This document shows, piece after piece, positions 8,601 to 16,950 of a stretch of DNA of 33,906 nucleotides; position 1 is the first letter of the stretch; the number at the start of each line of letters is the position of its first letter. The notes beneath the pieces were generated by a model. It was not told the DNA's origin. It did not search any database and worked only from the letters and a program-made list of their open reading frames with translations. The translations under genes and the position numbers were made by a program. The stretch covers positions 1 to 33,906 of the forward strand of contig JAEZGJ010000281.1 of NCBI GenBank assembly GCA_023416965.1. Reading direction: 5' to 3'. The DNA comes from Pseudomonadota bacterium. Its GTDB lineage: Bacteria; Pseudomonadota; Alphaproteobacteria; Rhizobiales; Phreatobacteraceae.

Positions 8601-9902
8601 TCAGTGCGCGAAAGCCTGTTCCACCGCGGCAGCCATGCGCAGCAGGCGGCGGTCCTGGCCAGCGAGGGCCGTCATCATGAAGCCCACCGGCAGGCCCTTC
8701 GCCTTCGGGCACGGGAGCGAGATGCCGGTGAAGGTGAAGATATTGCCGACCGTGGTGTTCCGGAGCATGAGGCCGTTGGCGGTCCAGAACTGCTCGTCCG
8801 AGGCGATGAGGTCGGAGATCTTCGGCGCCCGGATCGGCGTCGTCGGCAGGATCAGCGCGTCGACGTCCGCCAGGCGATCGCGCATGCGCGCCACCAGTTC
8901 GGCCCGCTTGTTGACCAGGCGGATATAGTCGGGAGCCGAGGCCTTGGCGCCGATGCGGATCCGCGCCAGCACCCGCGGGTCGAAGTCGCGCGCCCGCTCT
9001 TCCATCCACTCGGCGTGGATGGCCGCGGCCTCCATCGCCACGAAAGGCGCCCGCGCCATGGCATCGGCGAGCTCCTGCAGCAGGTCTTCGAGAGAGATGT
9101 CGGTGATGCGCGCCCCGGCCTTTCCGAGGCGGGAGGCGGCGGCCTCGAAGGCCTGCTCCACCTCAGGCTCGATCTGGCCGAAGAGGCGGCCGCGGGGAAT
9201 GGCGAGCCTGAGACCCGCCAGCGGGGCGGGCGTCAGCGTCCAGGGCTGCTCTGCGGCGAGCACCGCATCGGTTGCCGCGCAGTCCGCCACCGTCTTCGCC
9301 AGCGGCCCGATCGTGTCCAGCGCATAGGAGAGGGGGAAGGCGCCCTCCAGCGGGATGCGGCCATAGGTCGGCTTGAAGCCGACGCAGCCGTTGAGCGCCG
9401 CCGGAATGCGGATGGAGCCGCCGGTATCCGAGCCGAGGCCCATGCGGGCGGTGCCCTCTGCCGCCGAGACGCCGGCGCCGGAGGAGGAACCGCCGGGCAC
9501 GCGGCTTTTGTCGGCGGCATTGCCGGGCGTGCCGAAATGCGGGTTGATGCCGATGCCGGAGAAGGCGAATTCGCTCATGTTGGTCTTGCCGACGATGACG
9601 ACGCCAGCCTGTCGCAGGCGGGCGACGGTGGGCGCGTCGGCCGCCGCCGGCGGCTGCGACTTCAGGATCACCGAGCCGGCGGTGGTCACCTCGCCGGCGA
9701 CGTCGAACAGGTCCTTGATGGAGATGACCCAGCCGTCCAGCGGCGAGAGCTTCACGCCGGCCTTCGCGCGCGCGTCGGCGGCATCCGCCTCGGCCCTCGC
9801 CCGTTCCGCATAGACCTTGGTGTAGGTCACCCGCCCGTCGGAATTCGGGTCATTGATGCGGGCGAGCGAGGCTTCGAGCGCATCGCGGACGGCGGTGGAC
9901 AT
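8601..9902 (-). CDS. Amidase signature family protein
   Basis: A 433-residue amidase of the GatA/AtzF family, hydrolysing a carboxamide or carbamate to acid and ammonia or amine. The Ser-cisSer-Lys triad is visible: Lys in SIKDLFDVAG (about residue 62), the GGSSSGAG signature (cis-Ser), and the nucleophile Ser in GLGSDTGGSIRIPA. Length suits stand-alone amidases. The start at 9902 (MSTAVRDALEASLARIND) is preferred; GGAGTG lies about 6 bases upstream on the - strand, and longer forms start in non-conserved sequence. It is the last gene of a - strand set after two M20 genes. Glutamyl-tRNA amidotransferase GatA is unlikely because GatC and GatB are absent. Confidence 0.92.
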   Translation of the reverse strand: MSTAVRDALEASLARINDPNSDGRVTYTKVYAERARAEADAADARAKAGVKLSPLDGWVISIKDLFDVAGEVTTAGSVILKSQPPAAADAPTVARLRQAGVVIVGKTNMSEFAFSGIGINPHFGTPGNAADKSRVPGGSSSGAGVSAAEGTARMGLGSDTGGSIRIPAALNGCVGFKPTYGRIPLEGAFPLSYALDTIGPLAKTVADCAATDAVLAAEQPWTLTPAPLAGLRLAIPRGRLFGQIEPEVEQAFEAAASRLGKAGARITDISLEDLLQELADAMARAPFVAMEAAAIHAEWMEERARDFDPRVLARIRIGAKASAPDYIRLVNKRAELVARMRDRLADVDALILPTTPIRAPKISDLIASDEQFWTANGLMLRNTTVGNIFTFTGISLPCPKAKGLPVGFMMTALAGQDRRLLRMAAAVEQAFAH

Positions 9903-9982
9903 GGGAGGCACTCCGGCAAGGGTCAGGGCGCGACTGTCGGCAATGGCGGGGGGTGGGTCAAGGCGGCTCTGCCGCATGGGCA

Positions 9983-10010
9983 GCTGGCGGGGAATGCGTC
10001 CCCCGCCGGC
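9983..10010 (-). terminator. Hairpin between M20 gene and amidase gene
   Basis: The - strand gap between the first M20 stop (10015) and the amidase start (9902) contains a stem of about ten bases (9983-9992 with 10001-10010, one mismatch on the - strand) with an 8-base loop, 5 bases after the stop. No T-tract follows. It may be a leaky terminator or attenuator that separates amidase expression from the M20 genes. Confidence 0.4.
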
Positions 10011-10014
10011 TTGC

Positions 10015-11298
10015 TCACACCGGCTCGGTTCCGCACCACTCCGCCACGAACAGCGCCATGGACTTCGTCGCCTTGCGCAAGGATTCGATGGAGAAGCGCT
10101 CGTCGAAGCCATGGACCCGCTCGGCCGACGGGCCGTAGTTCAGCGTCGGGATCTCGTCGAACAGCGCATAGACGCGCCCGTCGAGATAGGCGGGCGTGAC
10201 GCTCTCCTTCAGCGGCTCGCCCCAGGCCCGCTCATGGGCCCTTGCCAGCACCGCCTCGGCCTCGGAGCCGGGGGCGAGGATATAGCCTTCCGTGGTGAAG
10301 CCGTTGAACACCACCCTCGGCGGATTGTTGGCGAGGAAGCGGTCCTCGCGCGCGGCCCTGGCGATGGTCTCCTCGATGGCGCGCATCATGTCCTGCGGCT
10401 TCTCGCCGGGGAAGATCGAGATGCGGCAGTCGACAGTGCACCAGGCCGGCACGGAGGAGGCCCAGTCGCCTCCCTTGATCTTGCCGAAGTTCAGGTTGAT
10501 CGGATGCGCCTCGTCCTTGAACAGCGGATGATCCTTGGTCTTGGTGTTCCAGAAGGCTTCGAGCTCGCGCAGTTTTCGCATGACGCCATAGGCCGCCTCG
10601 ATGGCGTTCTGACCCGACCCTGCCTCGCGGACGTGGACCGGGTGGCCCTGCACGGTGAACTGGAACCAGACCACGCCGACGTTGCCGCGGGTGATCTTGC
10701 CCTGGCTCGGCTCGGGGATCAGGGCGGCTTCCGCCTTGTAGCCGCGCAGGTGGCACTGCAGCGCGCCGTTGCCGGTGGACTCCTCCTCCACCACCGACTG
10801 GACGTAGACGGTGGCGGCCGGCTGCACGCCCGCGCGCTTCAGCGCGTCGAACACCGCCACCATGGCGCCGTGGCCGGCCTTCATGTCGCCGGCGCCGCGG
10901 CCGTAGAACCAGTCGCCGTCAATGCGCGGCTCGTAGGGCGGCGAGGTCCACATCTCCAGCGGTCCCGGCGGCACGATGTCGATATGGCCCTGCATGATCA
11001 GGCTGCGGCCGGTCTCCGCCTTCGGGCGGTGGATGCCGACGACGATCGGCGCGGTGGAATGGGTGTCGGAGAAGGGCGAGCCGCCGGGATGGCGCTTGAT
11101 CGCCTCCTCGTCCATGGCGAAGCGCTCCATCGCGAAGCCGCGCTTCCTCAGCTCCTGGAACACGAAGTCCTGCACCGCATGCTCGTCGCCGCGCTGGGAG
11201 GGAAAGCGCACCAGCGTCTTGAGGTAGTCGAGCTGGGCGTCGAAGCCGTCGTCGACGGCCTTGACGATGCGGTCGGCGAGAGCGGGGTCGAGGGCCAT
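10015..11298 (-). CDS. M20 family metallopeptidase/deacylase (ArgE/DapE-like), copy 1
   Basis: A 427-residue cytoplasmic zinc hydrolase of the ArgE/DapE/acetyl-lysine deacetylase group. The metal-binding residues are seen as H105 (MQGHIDIVP), D138 (GAGDMKAGH), the catalytic/metal glutamates in VVEEEST (about 160-163), E186 (LIPEP), and a late His in AERVHGFDERFS. The start at 11298 matches that of its paralogue (M-LDPALA). It lies 35 bases downstream of that paralogue on the same strand, so they are cotranscribed. It probably removes an acyl or formyl group from an amino acid-like substrate, or cleaves a short peptide; specificity is not readable. Succinyl-diaminopimelate desuccinylase itself is less likely, because family context for lysine synthesis is absent. 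Confidence 0.92.
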   Translation of the reverse strand: MALDPALADRIVKAVDDGFDAQLDYLKTLVRFPSQRGDEHAVQDFVFQELRKRGFAMERFAMDEEAIKRHPGGSPFSDTHSTAPIVVGIHRPKAETGRSLIMQGHIDIVPPGPLEMWTSPPYEPRIDGDWFYGRGAGDMKAGHGAMVAVFDALKRAGVQPAATVYVQSVVEEESTGNGALQCHLRGYKAEAALIPEPSQGKITRGNVGVVWFQFTVQGHPVHVREAGSGQNAIEAAYGVMRKLRELEAFWNTKTKDHPLFKDEAHPINLNFGKIKGGDWASSVPAWCTVDCRISIFPGEKPQDMMRAIEETIARAAREDRFLANNPPRVVFNGFTTEGYILAPGSEAEAVLARAHERAWGEPLKESVTPAYLDGRVYALFDEIPTLNYGPSAERVHGFDERFSIESLRKATKSMALFVAEWCGTEPV

Positions 11299-11333
11299 GG
11301 ATCTATGCTCCGGCGAGGCGGGAAGGAAAGGGA

Positions 11334-12623
11334 TCAGGGCTGGACCGGCTCGGTCCCGCACCATTCGGCGACGAAGAGCGCCATGGTCCGGGTGACGCGG
11401 CGCATGCTGGCGATGGAAAAGCGCTCGTCGAAGCCGTGGATGTTCTCGGAGATCGGCCCGTAGCAGAGCGCCGGAATCCTGTCGTAGAGCGCGTAGACGC
11501 GGGTATCGAGATAGCCGGGGGTGACGAGGTCCTGGAGCTTGGCGCCCGTGGCGCGCTCGTGAGCGCGGGCGAGCACGGCCTCGGCCTCCGACCCCGGCTC
11601 CAGCGTGTAGCCCTCGGTGGTGAAGCCGGTGAAGGTGACCCGCGGCGGGTTGTTGGCGAGGAACCGGTCGGACCGCGCAGCGCCCATCACCGCCTCCTCG
11701 ACGGCGCGCATCATCGTCTCCGCGCGCTCGCCCGGATAGATGGCGATGCGGCAGTCGATGGCGCACCAGGCGGGCACCGAGGAGGCCCAGTCGCCGCCCT
11801 CGATCATGCCGATATTCAGGTTGATCGGATGGTCGACGTCCTCGAAATGGCGGAAGTCGCCCTTCTTGGCGTTCCAGCGGGCTTCCAGCTCGCGCAGCGC
11901 CCGGATGACGCCGTGCGTCGCCTCGATGGCGTTCTGGCCGGTTCCCGCCTGGCTGACATGGACGGGCAGGCCGGCCACCTCGACGCGGAACCAGACGACG
12001 CCGGTATTGGCGCGGATGATCTTCTCGTCCTCCGGCTCGGGAATGAGCACGGCATCGGCCTTGTAGCCGCGCAGGTGGCACTGCAGGGCGCCGTTGCCGG
12101 TCGATTCTTCCTCCACCACCGACTGCACGGTGACGGTGGCGGCCGGCTGCAATCCGATGCTGGCGAGCGCGTCGAAGACGGCGAACATGGCGGCGTGGCC
12201 GGCCTTCATGTCGGCGCCGCCGCGCCCGTAGAACCAGTCGCCCTCCATGTGCGGCTCGAAGGCGTCCCGGGACCAGAGCTCGCGCGGGCCGGCCGGCACC
12301 ACGTCGACATGGCTCTGCAGGATCAGCGTGCGGCCGGTCTCGGCGCGCGGGCGGTGGATGCCGACGACGATGGGCGCGTCGGAATGGTCCTCCGTCACGG
12401 GGGAGCCGCCCGGATGGCGTGCGAGCGCCTCCGGCTCCATGGCGAATCGCTCCGTCGCCCAGCCGCGCGCCTTCATCTGTGACAGCACGAAATCCTGGCA
12501 GGCATGCTCGCGCCCGCGCGTCGAGGCGAAGCGCACGAGGTCGGCGGTCAGCGCCATCTGGCGGTCAAAGCCGGCATCGACGGCGGCGACGATCTTGGCG
12601 GCAAGGGCAGGATCGAGAGGCAT
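11334..12623 (-). CDS. M20 family metallopeptidase/deacylase (ArgE/DapE-like), copy 2
   Basis: A 429-residue paralogue of the adjacent M20 gene. The two align without gaps through at least the first 180 residues and share the same C-terminal phrase (ALFVAEWCGTEPV). The same ligands are in place: H105 (LQSHVDVVP), D138 (GGADMKAGH), VVEEEST, LIPEP, and NIHGFDERFS. The dimerisation domain is the central part (GVVWFRVEVAG to about 330). It is the first gene of the - strand set and is divergent from the APAH-like gene across 226 bases. Retention of all catalytic residues in both copies suggests diverged substrate ranges rather than decay. The reaction class is clear; the substrate is not. Confidence 0.92.
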   Translation of the reverse strand: MPLDPALAAKIVAAVDAGFDRQMALTADLVRFASTRGREHACQDFVLSQMKARGWATERFAMEPEALARHPGGSPVTEDHSDAPIVVGIHRPRAETGRTLILQSHVDVVPAGPRELWSRDAFEPHMEGDWFYGRGGADMKAGHAAMFAVFDALASIGLQPAATVTVQSVVEEESTGNGALQCHLRGYKADAVLIPEPEDEKIIRANTGVVWFRVEVAGLPVHVSQAGTGQNAIEATHGVIRALRELEARWNAKKGDFRHFEDVDHPINLNIGMIEGGDWASSVPAWCAIDCRIAIYPGERAETMMRAVEEAVMGAARSDRFLANNPPRVTFTGFTTEGYTLEPGSEAEAVLARAHERATGAKLQDLVTPGYLDTRVYALYDRIPALCYGPISENIHGFDERFSIASMRRVTRTMALFVAEWCGTEPVQP

Positions 12624-12755
12624 GGCGGCTCCGGTGAGGCGCGGCGAGCCTAGCCGTGCCCGCCCGCCGATCAACCGCCGCCCGTGCAGCCGTGCTGCGC
12701 GCCAGGCGGCGTATCGCGGAGCGGGTAGGGCCTGCATTGGGGAGCAGCGCCCGTC

Positions 12756-12830
12756 CATCGCGCAAACCACCCCGCCGCGCCCCGGCCTTGCCTCGGCCCG
12801 CCATCCGGGGAACATGGCGCAAACCTCTCC
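12756..12830. repeat. Direct repeat pair upstream of the APAH-like gene
   Basis: Two copies of an 18-base motif, CATSGCGCAAACCWCYCC, occur at 12756-12773 and 12813-12830 in the same orientation, 57 bases apart, with three differences. The second ends 20 bases before the ATG of the deacetylase gene. They could be two binding sites for a regulator of the divergent M20 and deacetylase genes. No clear promoter is seen near them. Confidence 0.4.
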
Positions 12831-12849
12831 AGCCCGGTCGAATCTCGTC

Positions 12850-13875
<1,026 letters not shown>

Positions 13876-14091
13876 TCAGCCCTGGCGGTTCGACACCGGG
13901 CAGGTGTTCATGCCGAGCAGCGTATAGGCCGGGCACCAGCCGAGCGCCGCGGTGGCGAGCGGCACGATGCCGATCCAGCCGAGCCAGTTGTAGCCGGTGG
14001 CGGGAACGCCGGTGATGGCGAAGAGCAGGAGGGCGATGCCCGCGACGATGCGCAGGATGCGGTCGATGCCGCCGACATTGGTGCTGAACAT
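13876..14091 (-). CDS. Small DUF2892 (YgaP-like) inner-membrane protein
   Basis: A 71-residue protein with two hydrophobic segments (about 12-30 and 36-56) and the DUF2892 signature, including N-terminal NVGGIDRILRIVAG and C-terminal LGWCPAYTLLGMNTC with C53 and C64. In E. coli the same domain forms the membrane part of the rhodanese protein YgaP. A strong GGAGG site (GGAACGGAGGACATC before the ATG) supports the start at 14091. It lies 83 bases downstream of the Crp/Fnr gene on the same strand, a pairing seen in sulfur or redox-linked loci. The rhodanese domain itself is absent here. The exact role is unknown. Confidence 0.9.
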   Translation of the reverse strand: MFSTNVGGIDRILRIVAGIALLLFAITGVPATGYNWLGWIGIVPLATAALGWCPAYTLLGMNTCPVSNRQG

Positions 14092-14165
14092 GATGTCCTC
14101 CGTTCCGTCCGCCCCGTGACACGGCGGCGATGGCGGCAGGGGACACCTTTTTCGTCCTCCTGTCG

Positions 14166-14178
14166 GTGACCTCGTCAC
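14166..14178. promoter_or_regulatory. Small inverted repeat upstream of the DUF2892 gene
   Basis: GTGAC-CTC-GTCAC is a perfect 5-base inverted repeat that overlaps the stop codon of the Crp/Fnr gene and lies 75 bases before the DUF2892 start. Read as GTGA-N5-TCAC it is one base shorter in the middle than a classical CRP-type site. It may be a binding site for the neighbouring regulator, but the evidence is only its symmetry and position. Confidence 0.25.
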
Positions 14179-14879
14179 ACCGAGCGGGCGAGCCTTGCGA
14201 GCCGGTCCGGCGCGGTGATGCGGATGGTGCCGCGGCCCAGCTCCACCGTGCCCTCCTGTTCCAGCGCCTTCAGCGCCCGGCTGACCACTTCGCGCGCCGA
14301 GCCGATCTCGACCGCGAGGTCGTGGTGGGTGGCGCCGACGACGCCCTCCCTTGCACGCTCCACCAGCGCCTGCGCGAGCCGCCGGTCGAGGCGGCGGAAG
14401 GCGAGTTCCTCGAAGGTCAGGATGAGGTCGGTCACGCGGCTCGCATAGCTCTCCAGCACGGCATTCCTGAAGGCCGGCGAGGCACCGAGGAGGTCGTGGA
14501 AGAGGGGAGCGGGAATTGCCGCCGCAGTGACCGCGCTCTCGCACAGGGCCTCCGCCGAATAGGGCTCGTGCTTCAGCAGGCACGACGTCGTCAGCACGCA
14601 GCTCTCGCCGCTCGCGACGCGGTAGAGGACGATCTCGCGGCCGGACTCGGCGACGATCTGCACGCGCACGCAGCCGTCCAGCACGATGAGATAGGCCTCG
14701 CAGGGCGCGCCCGGCACGAAAGGGTGGGCATCCTTCGGCAATTGGACGACACGGGCGCGCCGGGCGACCTGCTCCCGCGCCCCGGCGTCGAGGCCGGCGA
14801 AGGCGGCGATCCGGTCGAGCCAGTCCCTGGCCGGGCCGGCGGGCTTGGCGATCGTGTCCATGGACGGAGCCTGAGCCAT
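14175..14879 (-). CDS. Crp/Fnr-family transcriptional regulator
   Basis: A 234-residue regulator with an N-terminal cyclic-nucleotide-binding-like beta-barrel (about 20-140), a dimerisation helix (about 140-165) and a C-terminal winged helix with HTH around THHDLAVEIGSAREVVSRAL. The recognition region has no FNR-type E-xx-SR. There is no N-terminal Fe-S cysteine cluster, but cysteines occur at 60, 70, 94, 100 and 113; C94 and C100 sit in GESCVLTTSCLL. The start is 14879 or an in-frame ATG at 14861; neither has a strong Shine-Dalgarno site. It is divergent from the FAD monooxygenase gene (98-base gap) and upstream of the DUF2892 gene, so it may control one or both. Confidence 0.9.
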   Translation of the reverse strand: MAQAPSMDTIAKPAGPARDWLDRIAAFAGLDAGAREQVARRARVVQLPKDAHPFVPGAPCEAYLIVLDGCVRVQIVAESGREIVLYRVASGESCVLTTSCLLKHEPYSAEALCESAVTAAAIPAPLFHDLLGASPAFRNAVLESYASRVTDLILTFEELAFRRLDRRLAQALVERAREGVVGATHHDLAVEIGSAREVVSRALKALEQEGTVELGRGTIRITAPDRLARLARSV

Positions 14880-14892
14880 CGCCGCGGCGGGT

Positions 14893-14908
14893 TCAAGCGC
14901 CGGCTTGA
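14893..14908. promoter_or_regulatory. Palindrome in the regulator/monooxygenase divergent gap
   Basis: TCAAGC-GCCG-GCTTGA is a perfect 6-base inverted repeat with a 4-base centre, 14 bases from the regulator start and 69 bases from the monooxygenase start. Its right arm overlaps a TTGACA hexamer (14905-14910) that could be a -35 element toward the monooxygenase gene, though no good -10 follows. Size and symmetry suit a dimeric Crp/Fnr-type regulator acting on its own gene and the divergent operon. Confidence 0.4.
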
Positions 14909-14977
14909 CACCCGTGGCACGGCCCGGTCCCCTTTCGGCAGAAGCCGCGGCCAAAGCGGCGGGAAGGAAACGCAGCC

Positions 14978-16663
14978 GTGAGACCCGAGGGCAGGGGGCC
15001 GCTGGACTCCCTCTATTTCACCTATCCGCATTTTGCCGCCGAACGCGCGCCCGAACTCGACGGGGAGGGGCCGGAATACCCCGTCGTCATCGTCGGCGCG
15101 GGCCCGATCGGCATGACCGCCGCCCTGACCCTGGCGCGCTACGGTGTCCGCTCCCTCGTCCTCGACGCCAAGCCGACCTTCAACGACGGCAGCCGCGCCA
15201 CCTGCATCGCGCGGTCGAGCTTCCACATCTTTGAACGTGTGGGCGCGGTCGAGGCTTTCCTCGCCAAGTCGCTCGGCTGGACCACGGGCCGCAGCTCCTA
15301 TCGCGGGCGCGAGATCTACCGCCTCACCATGCCGGACTCGGACGAGGAGAAGTTCCGGCCCATGTACAATCTGCAGCAGCAATATACCGAGCAGTTCCTC
15401 TACGACGCCTGCGTCGCCAGCGGCCGTGTCGCCTTCCGCTGGCAGAGCGAGGTGACCGCCACCGACAACCGCGCCGATGGCGCGACGCTGACGGTGGCGA
15501 GCCCGAACGGCTCCTACCCGCTGCGCGCCGCCTGGGTCCTCGCCGCCGATGGTGCGCGAAGCGCGCTTCGCGGCCACCTCGGCCTGCGGCTCAAGGGCGA
15601 CAATTACGAGGGCCGCTATGTCATCGCCGACGTGAAGATGGCCTTCGACCATCCGACCGAGCGGCGCGCCTTCTTCGACCCCGCCTCCAATCCCGGCGGC
15701 ACCGTGCTGATGCACAGGCAGCCGGACGACATCTGGCGCATCGACTACCAGTTGCGCGAGGGCGAGAGCCCGGAAGAGGCGGTGCGCGAGGCGACGATCC
15801 GCGCCCGCGTCGGCGCCATCCTCGCCGATATTGGTCATGCCGGCCCCTGGGAGCTGGAATGGTGGTCGATCTACACCGCCAACACCCTCGCCCTCGACGA
15901 CTATCGCCACGGCCGCGTGATCTTCATCGGCGACAGCGCCCATATCGTGCCGATCTTCGGCGTGCGCGGCCTCAACAACGGCCTCGCCGACGCCCACAAT
16001 GTCGGATGGAAGCTGGCCTATGTGCTGAACGGCAACGCGGGCGAAAAGCTGCTCGACAGCTATTCGCCGGAGCGGCGCGGCGCGACCCTCGACGTCTTCG
16101 CCAACGCCGCCAAGAGCACGCGGTTCATGACGCCGCCGACCCGGGGCCACCGGCTGGTGCGCGAGGCGGTGCTCTCCCTCGCCGTCACCGAAGACTTTGC
16201 GAAGGGCTTCGCCAATCCCCGGCAGATGCAGCCTTATACCTATGCCCGGAGCCCGCTGACGCCCTTCGCAGGCCGTGACGCGGAGTTTGCCGCAGGTCCC
16301 GTCTCGGGCGCCGCCCTCGTCAATGTCCGGCTCGCCGACGGCTTCCTCTCCGACTTTCTCGGCGACGGCTTCACCGCGCTGATTTTCGCGGATGGCGCTG
16401 CGCCCGTCGAGATCGGGGCGCTCGTCGCGGCCATGGCGGAGCGAGAGCCGCGCCTGCGCGCCCTCGTCGTCGGCGGCACGCTGGACCACCCCTGTGCCCG
16501 CAGCCTCGCCGATCCCGGCGGCCGGCTCGCGAGCGCCTATGGCGTCGTGCCCGGCACGCTCTACCTCGTCCGGCCGGACCTGCACGTCGCCGGGCGCTGG
16601 CGCCGGGCGGTTCCCGCTGAAGTGCTCGCCACCCTCGATGCCGGTCTCGGGAGGCCGCAATGA
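14978..16663 (+). CDS. FAD-dependent monooxygenase, 3-(3-hydroxyphenyl)propionate hydroxylase-like
   Basis: A 561-residue class A flavoprotein monooxygenase. Motifs in order are GxGxxG (VVIVGAGPIGMTAA, 36-49), the DG motif (VLAADGARSALRG) and the GD motif (RVIFIGDSAHIVPIFGVRG). A C-terminal thioredoxin-like domain (about 440-561) is typical of MhpA- and PheA-like hydroxylases. It probably hydroxylates an aromatic ring using NAD(P)H and O2 in the cytoplasm. GTG 14978 follows GGGAAGGAAA. Its stop overlaps the DUF2783 start by four bases, and a GST gene follows. This three-gene arrangement suggests degradation of an aromatic acid or phenol. No ring-cleavage dioxygenase is in the window, so the substrate cannot be named. 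Confidence 0.88.
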   Translation: MRPEGRGPLDSLYFTYPHFAAERAPELDGEGPEYPVVIVGAGPIGMTAALTLARYGVRSLVLDAKPTFNDGSRATCIARSSFHIFERVGAVEAFLAKSLGWTTGRSSYRGREIYRLTMPDSDEEKFRPMYNLQQQYTEQFLYDACVASGRVAFRWQSEVTATDNRADGATLTVASPNGSYPLRAAWVLAADGARSALRGHLGLRLKGDNYEGRYVIADVKMAFDHPTERRAFFDPASNPGGTVLMHRQPDDIWRIDYQLREGESPEEAVREATIRARVGAILADIGHAGPWELEWWSIYTANTLALDDYRHGRVIFIGDSAHIVPIFGVRGLNNGLADAHNVGWKLAYVLNGNAGEKLLDSYSPERRGATLDVFANAAKSTRFMTPPTRGHRLVREAVLSLAVTEDFAKGFANPRQMQPYTYARSPLTPFAGRDAEFAAGPVSGAALVNVRLADGFLSDFLGDGFTALIFADGAAPVEIGALVAAMAEREPRLRALVVGGTLDHPCARSLADPGGRLASAYGVVPGTLYLVRPDLHVAGRWRRAVPAEVLATLDAGLGRPQ

Positions 16664-16893
16664 CCGCGCAAAACATGCCGACCCCGCTTCCCTTCGAGGC
16701 TCTGGAGCGGGTCTATGACCAGCTCGCCGCCGCCATCGACAGGGCCGGGGAGGCCAACGAGGCGCTGTTCCTGACCAAGCTGGTGATGGTCATGGCCCAT
16801 CGGGCTGGAGACGTGCTGGACTTCGAAGCCTGCGTGGCGGCGGCGCTGGGCAATCCGGCCCTCGACGTTCCGGCCGATCCGGCAACCTGCTGA
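16660..16893 (+). CDS. DUF2783 small protein
   Basis: A 77-residue, acidic, alpha-helical protein recognisable as DUF2783 by ALERVYDQLAAAIDRAGEAN and LVMVMAHRAGD. It has no signal peptide or membrane segment. Its ATG overlaps the monooxygenase stop (ATGA), so it is translationally coupled. DUF2783 proteins commonly lie next to FAD monooxygenases of this type; a role as accessory or coupling subunit is an inference. No catalytic residues are evident. Confidence 0.85.
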   Translation: MTAQNMPTPLPFEALERVYDQLAAAIDRAGEANEALFLTKLVMVMAHRAGDVLDFEACVAAALGNPALDVPADPATC

Positions 16894-16950
16894 CCTGTTT
16901 CGGCGCGTCGCATGATCCCCTTTGCGCTTCACGCTGCGAAGGGCCTTCCC

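Noticed and set aside
10015..12081. A longer form of the first M20 gene reading through from inside the second
   Set aside because: The extra upstream residues are an out-of-frame translation of the paralogue; the conserved start M-LDPALA at 11298 matches the other copy.
14591..16660. 689-codon open frame on the - strand opposite the FAD monooxygenase
   Set aside because: It covers a gene with all flavin motifs and would also overlap the Crp/Fnr gene; product is compositionally biased only.
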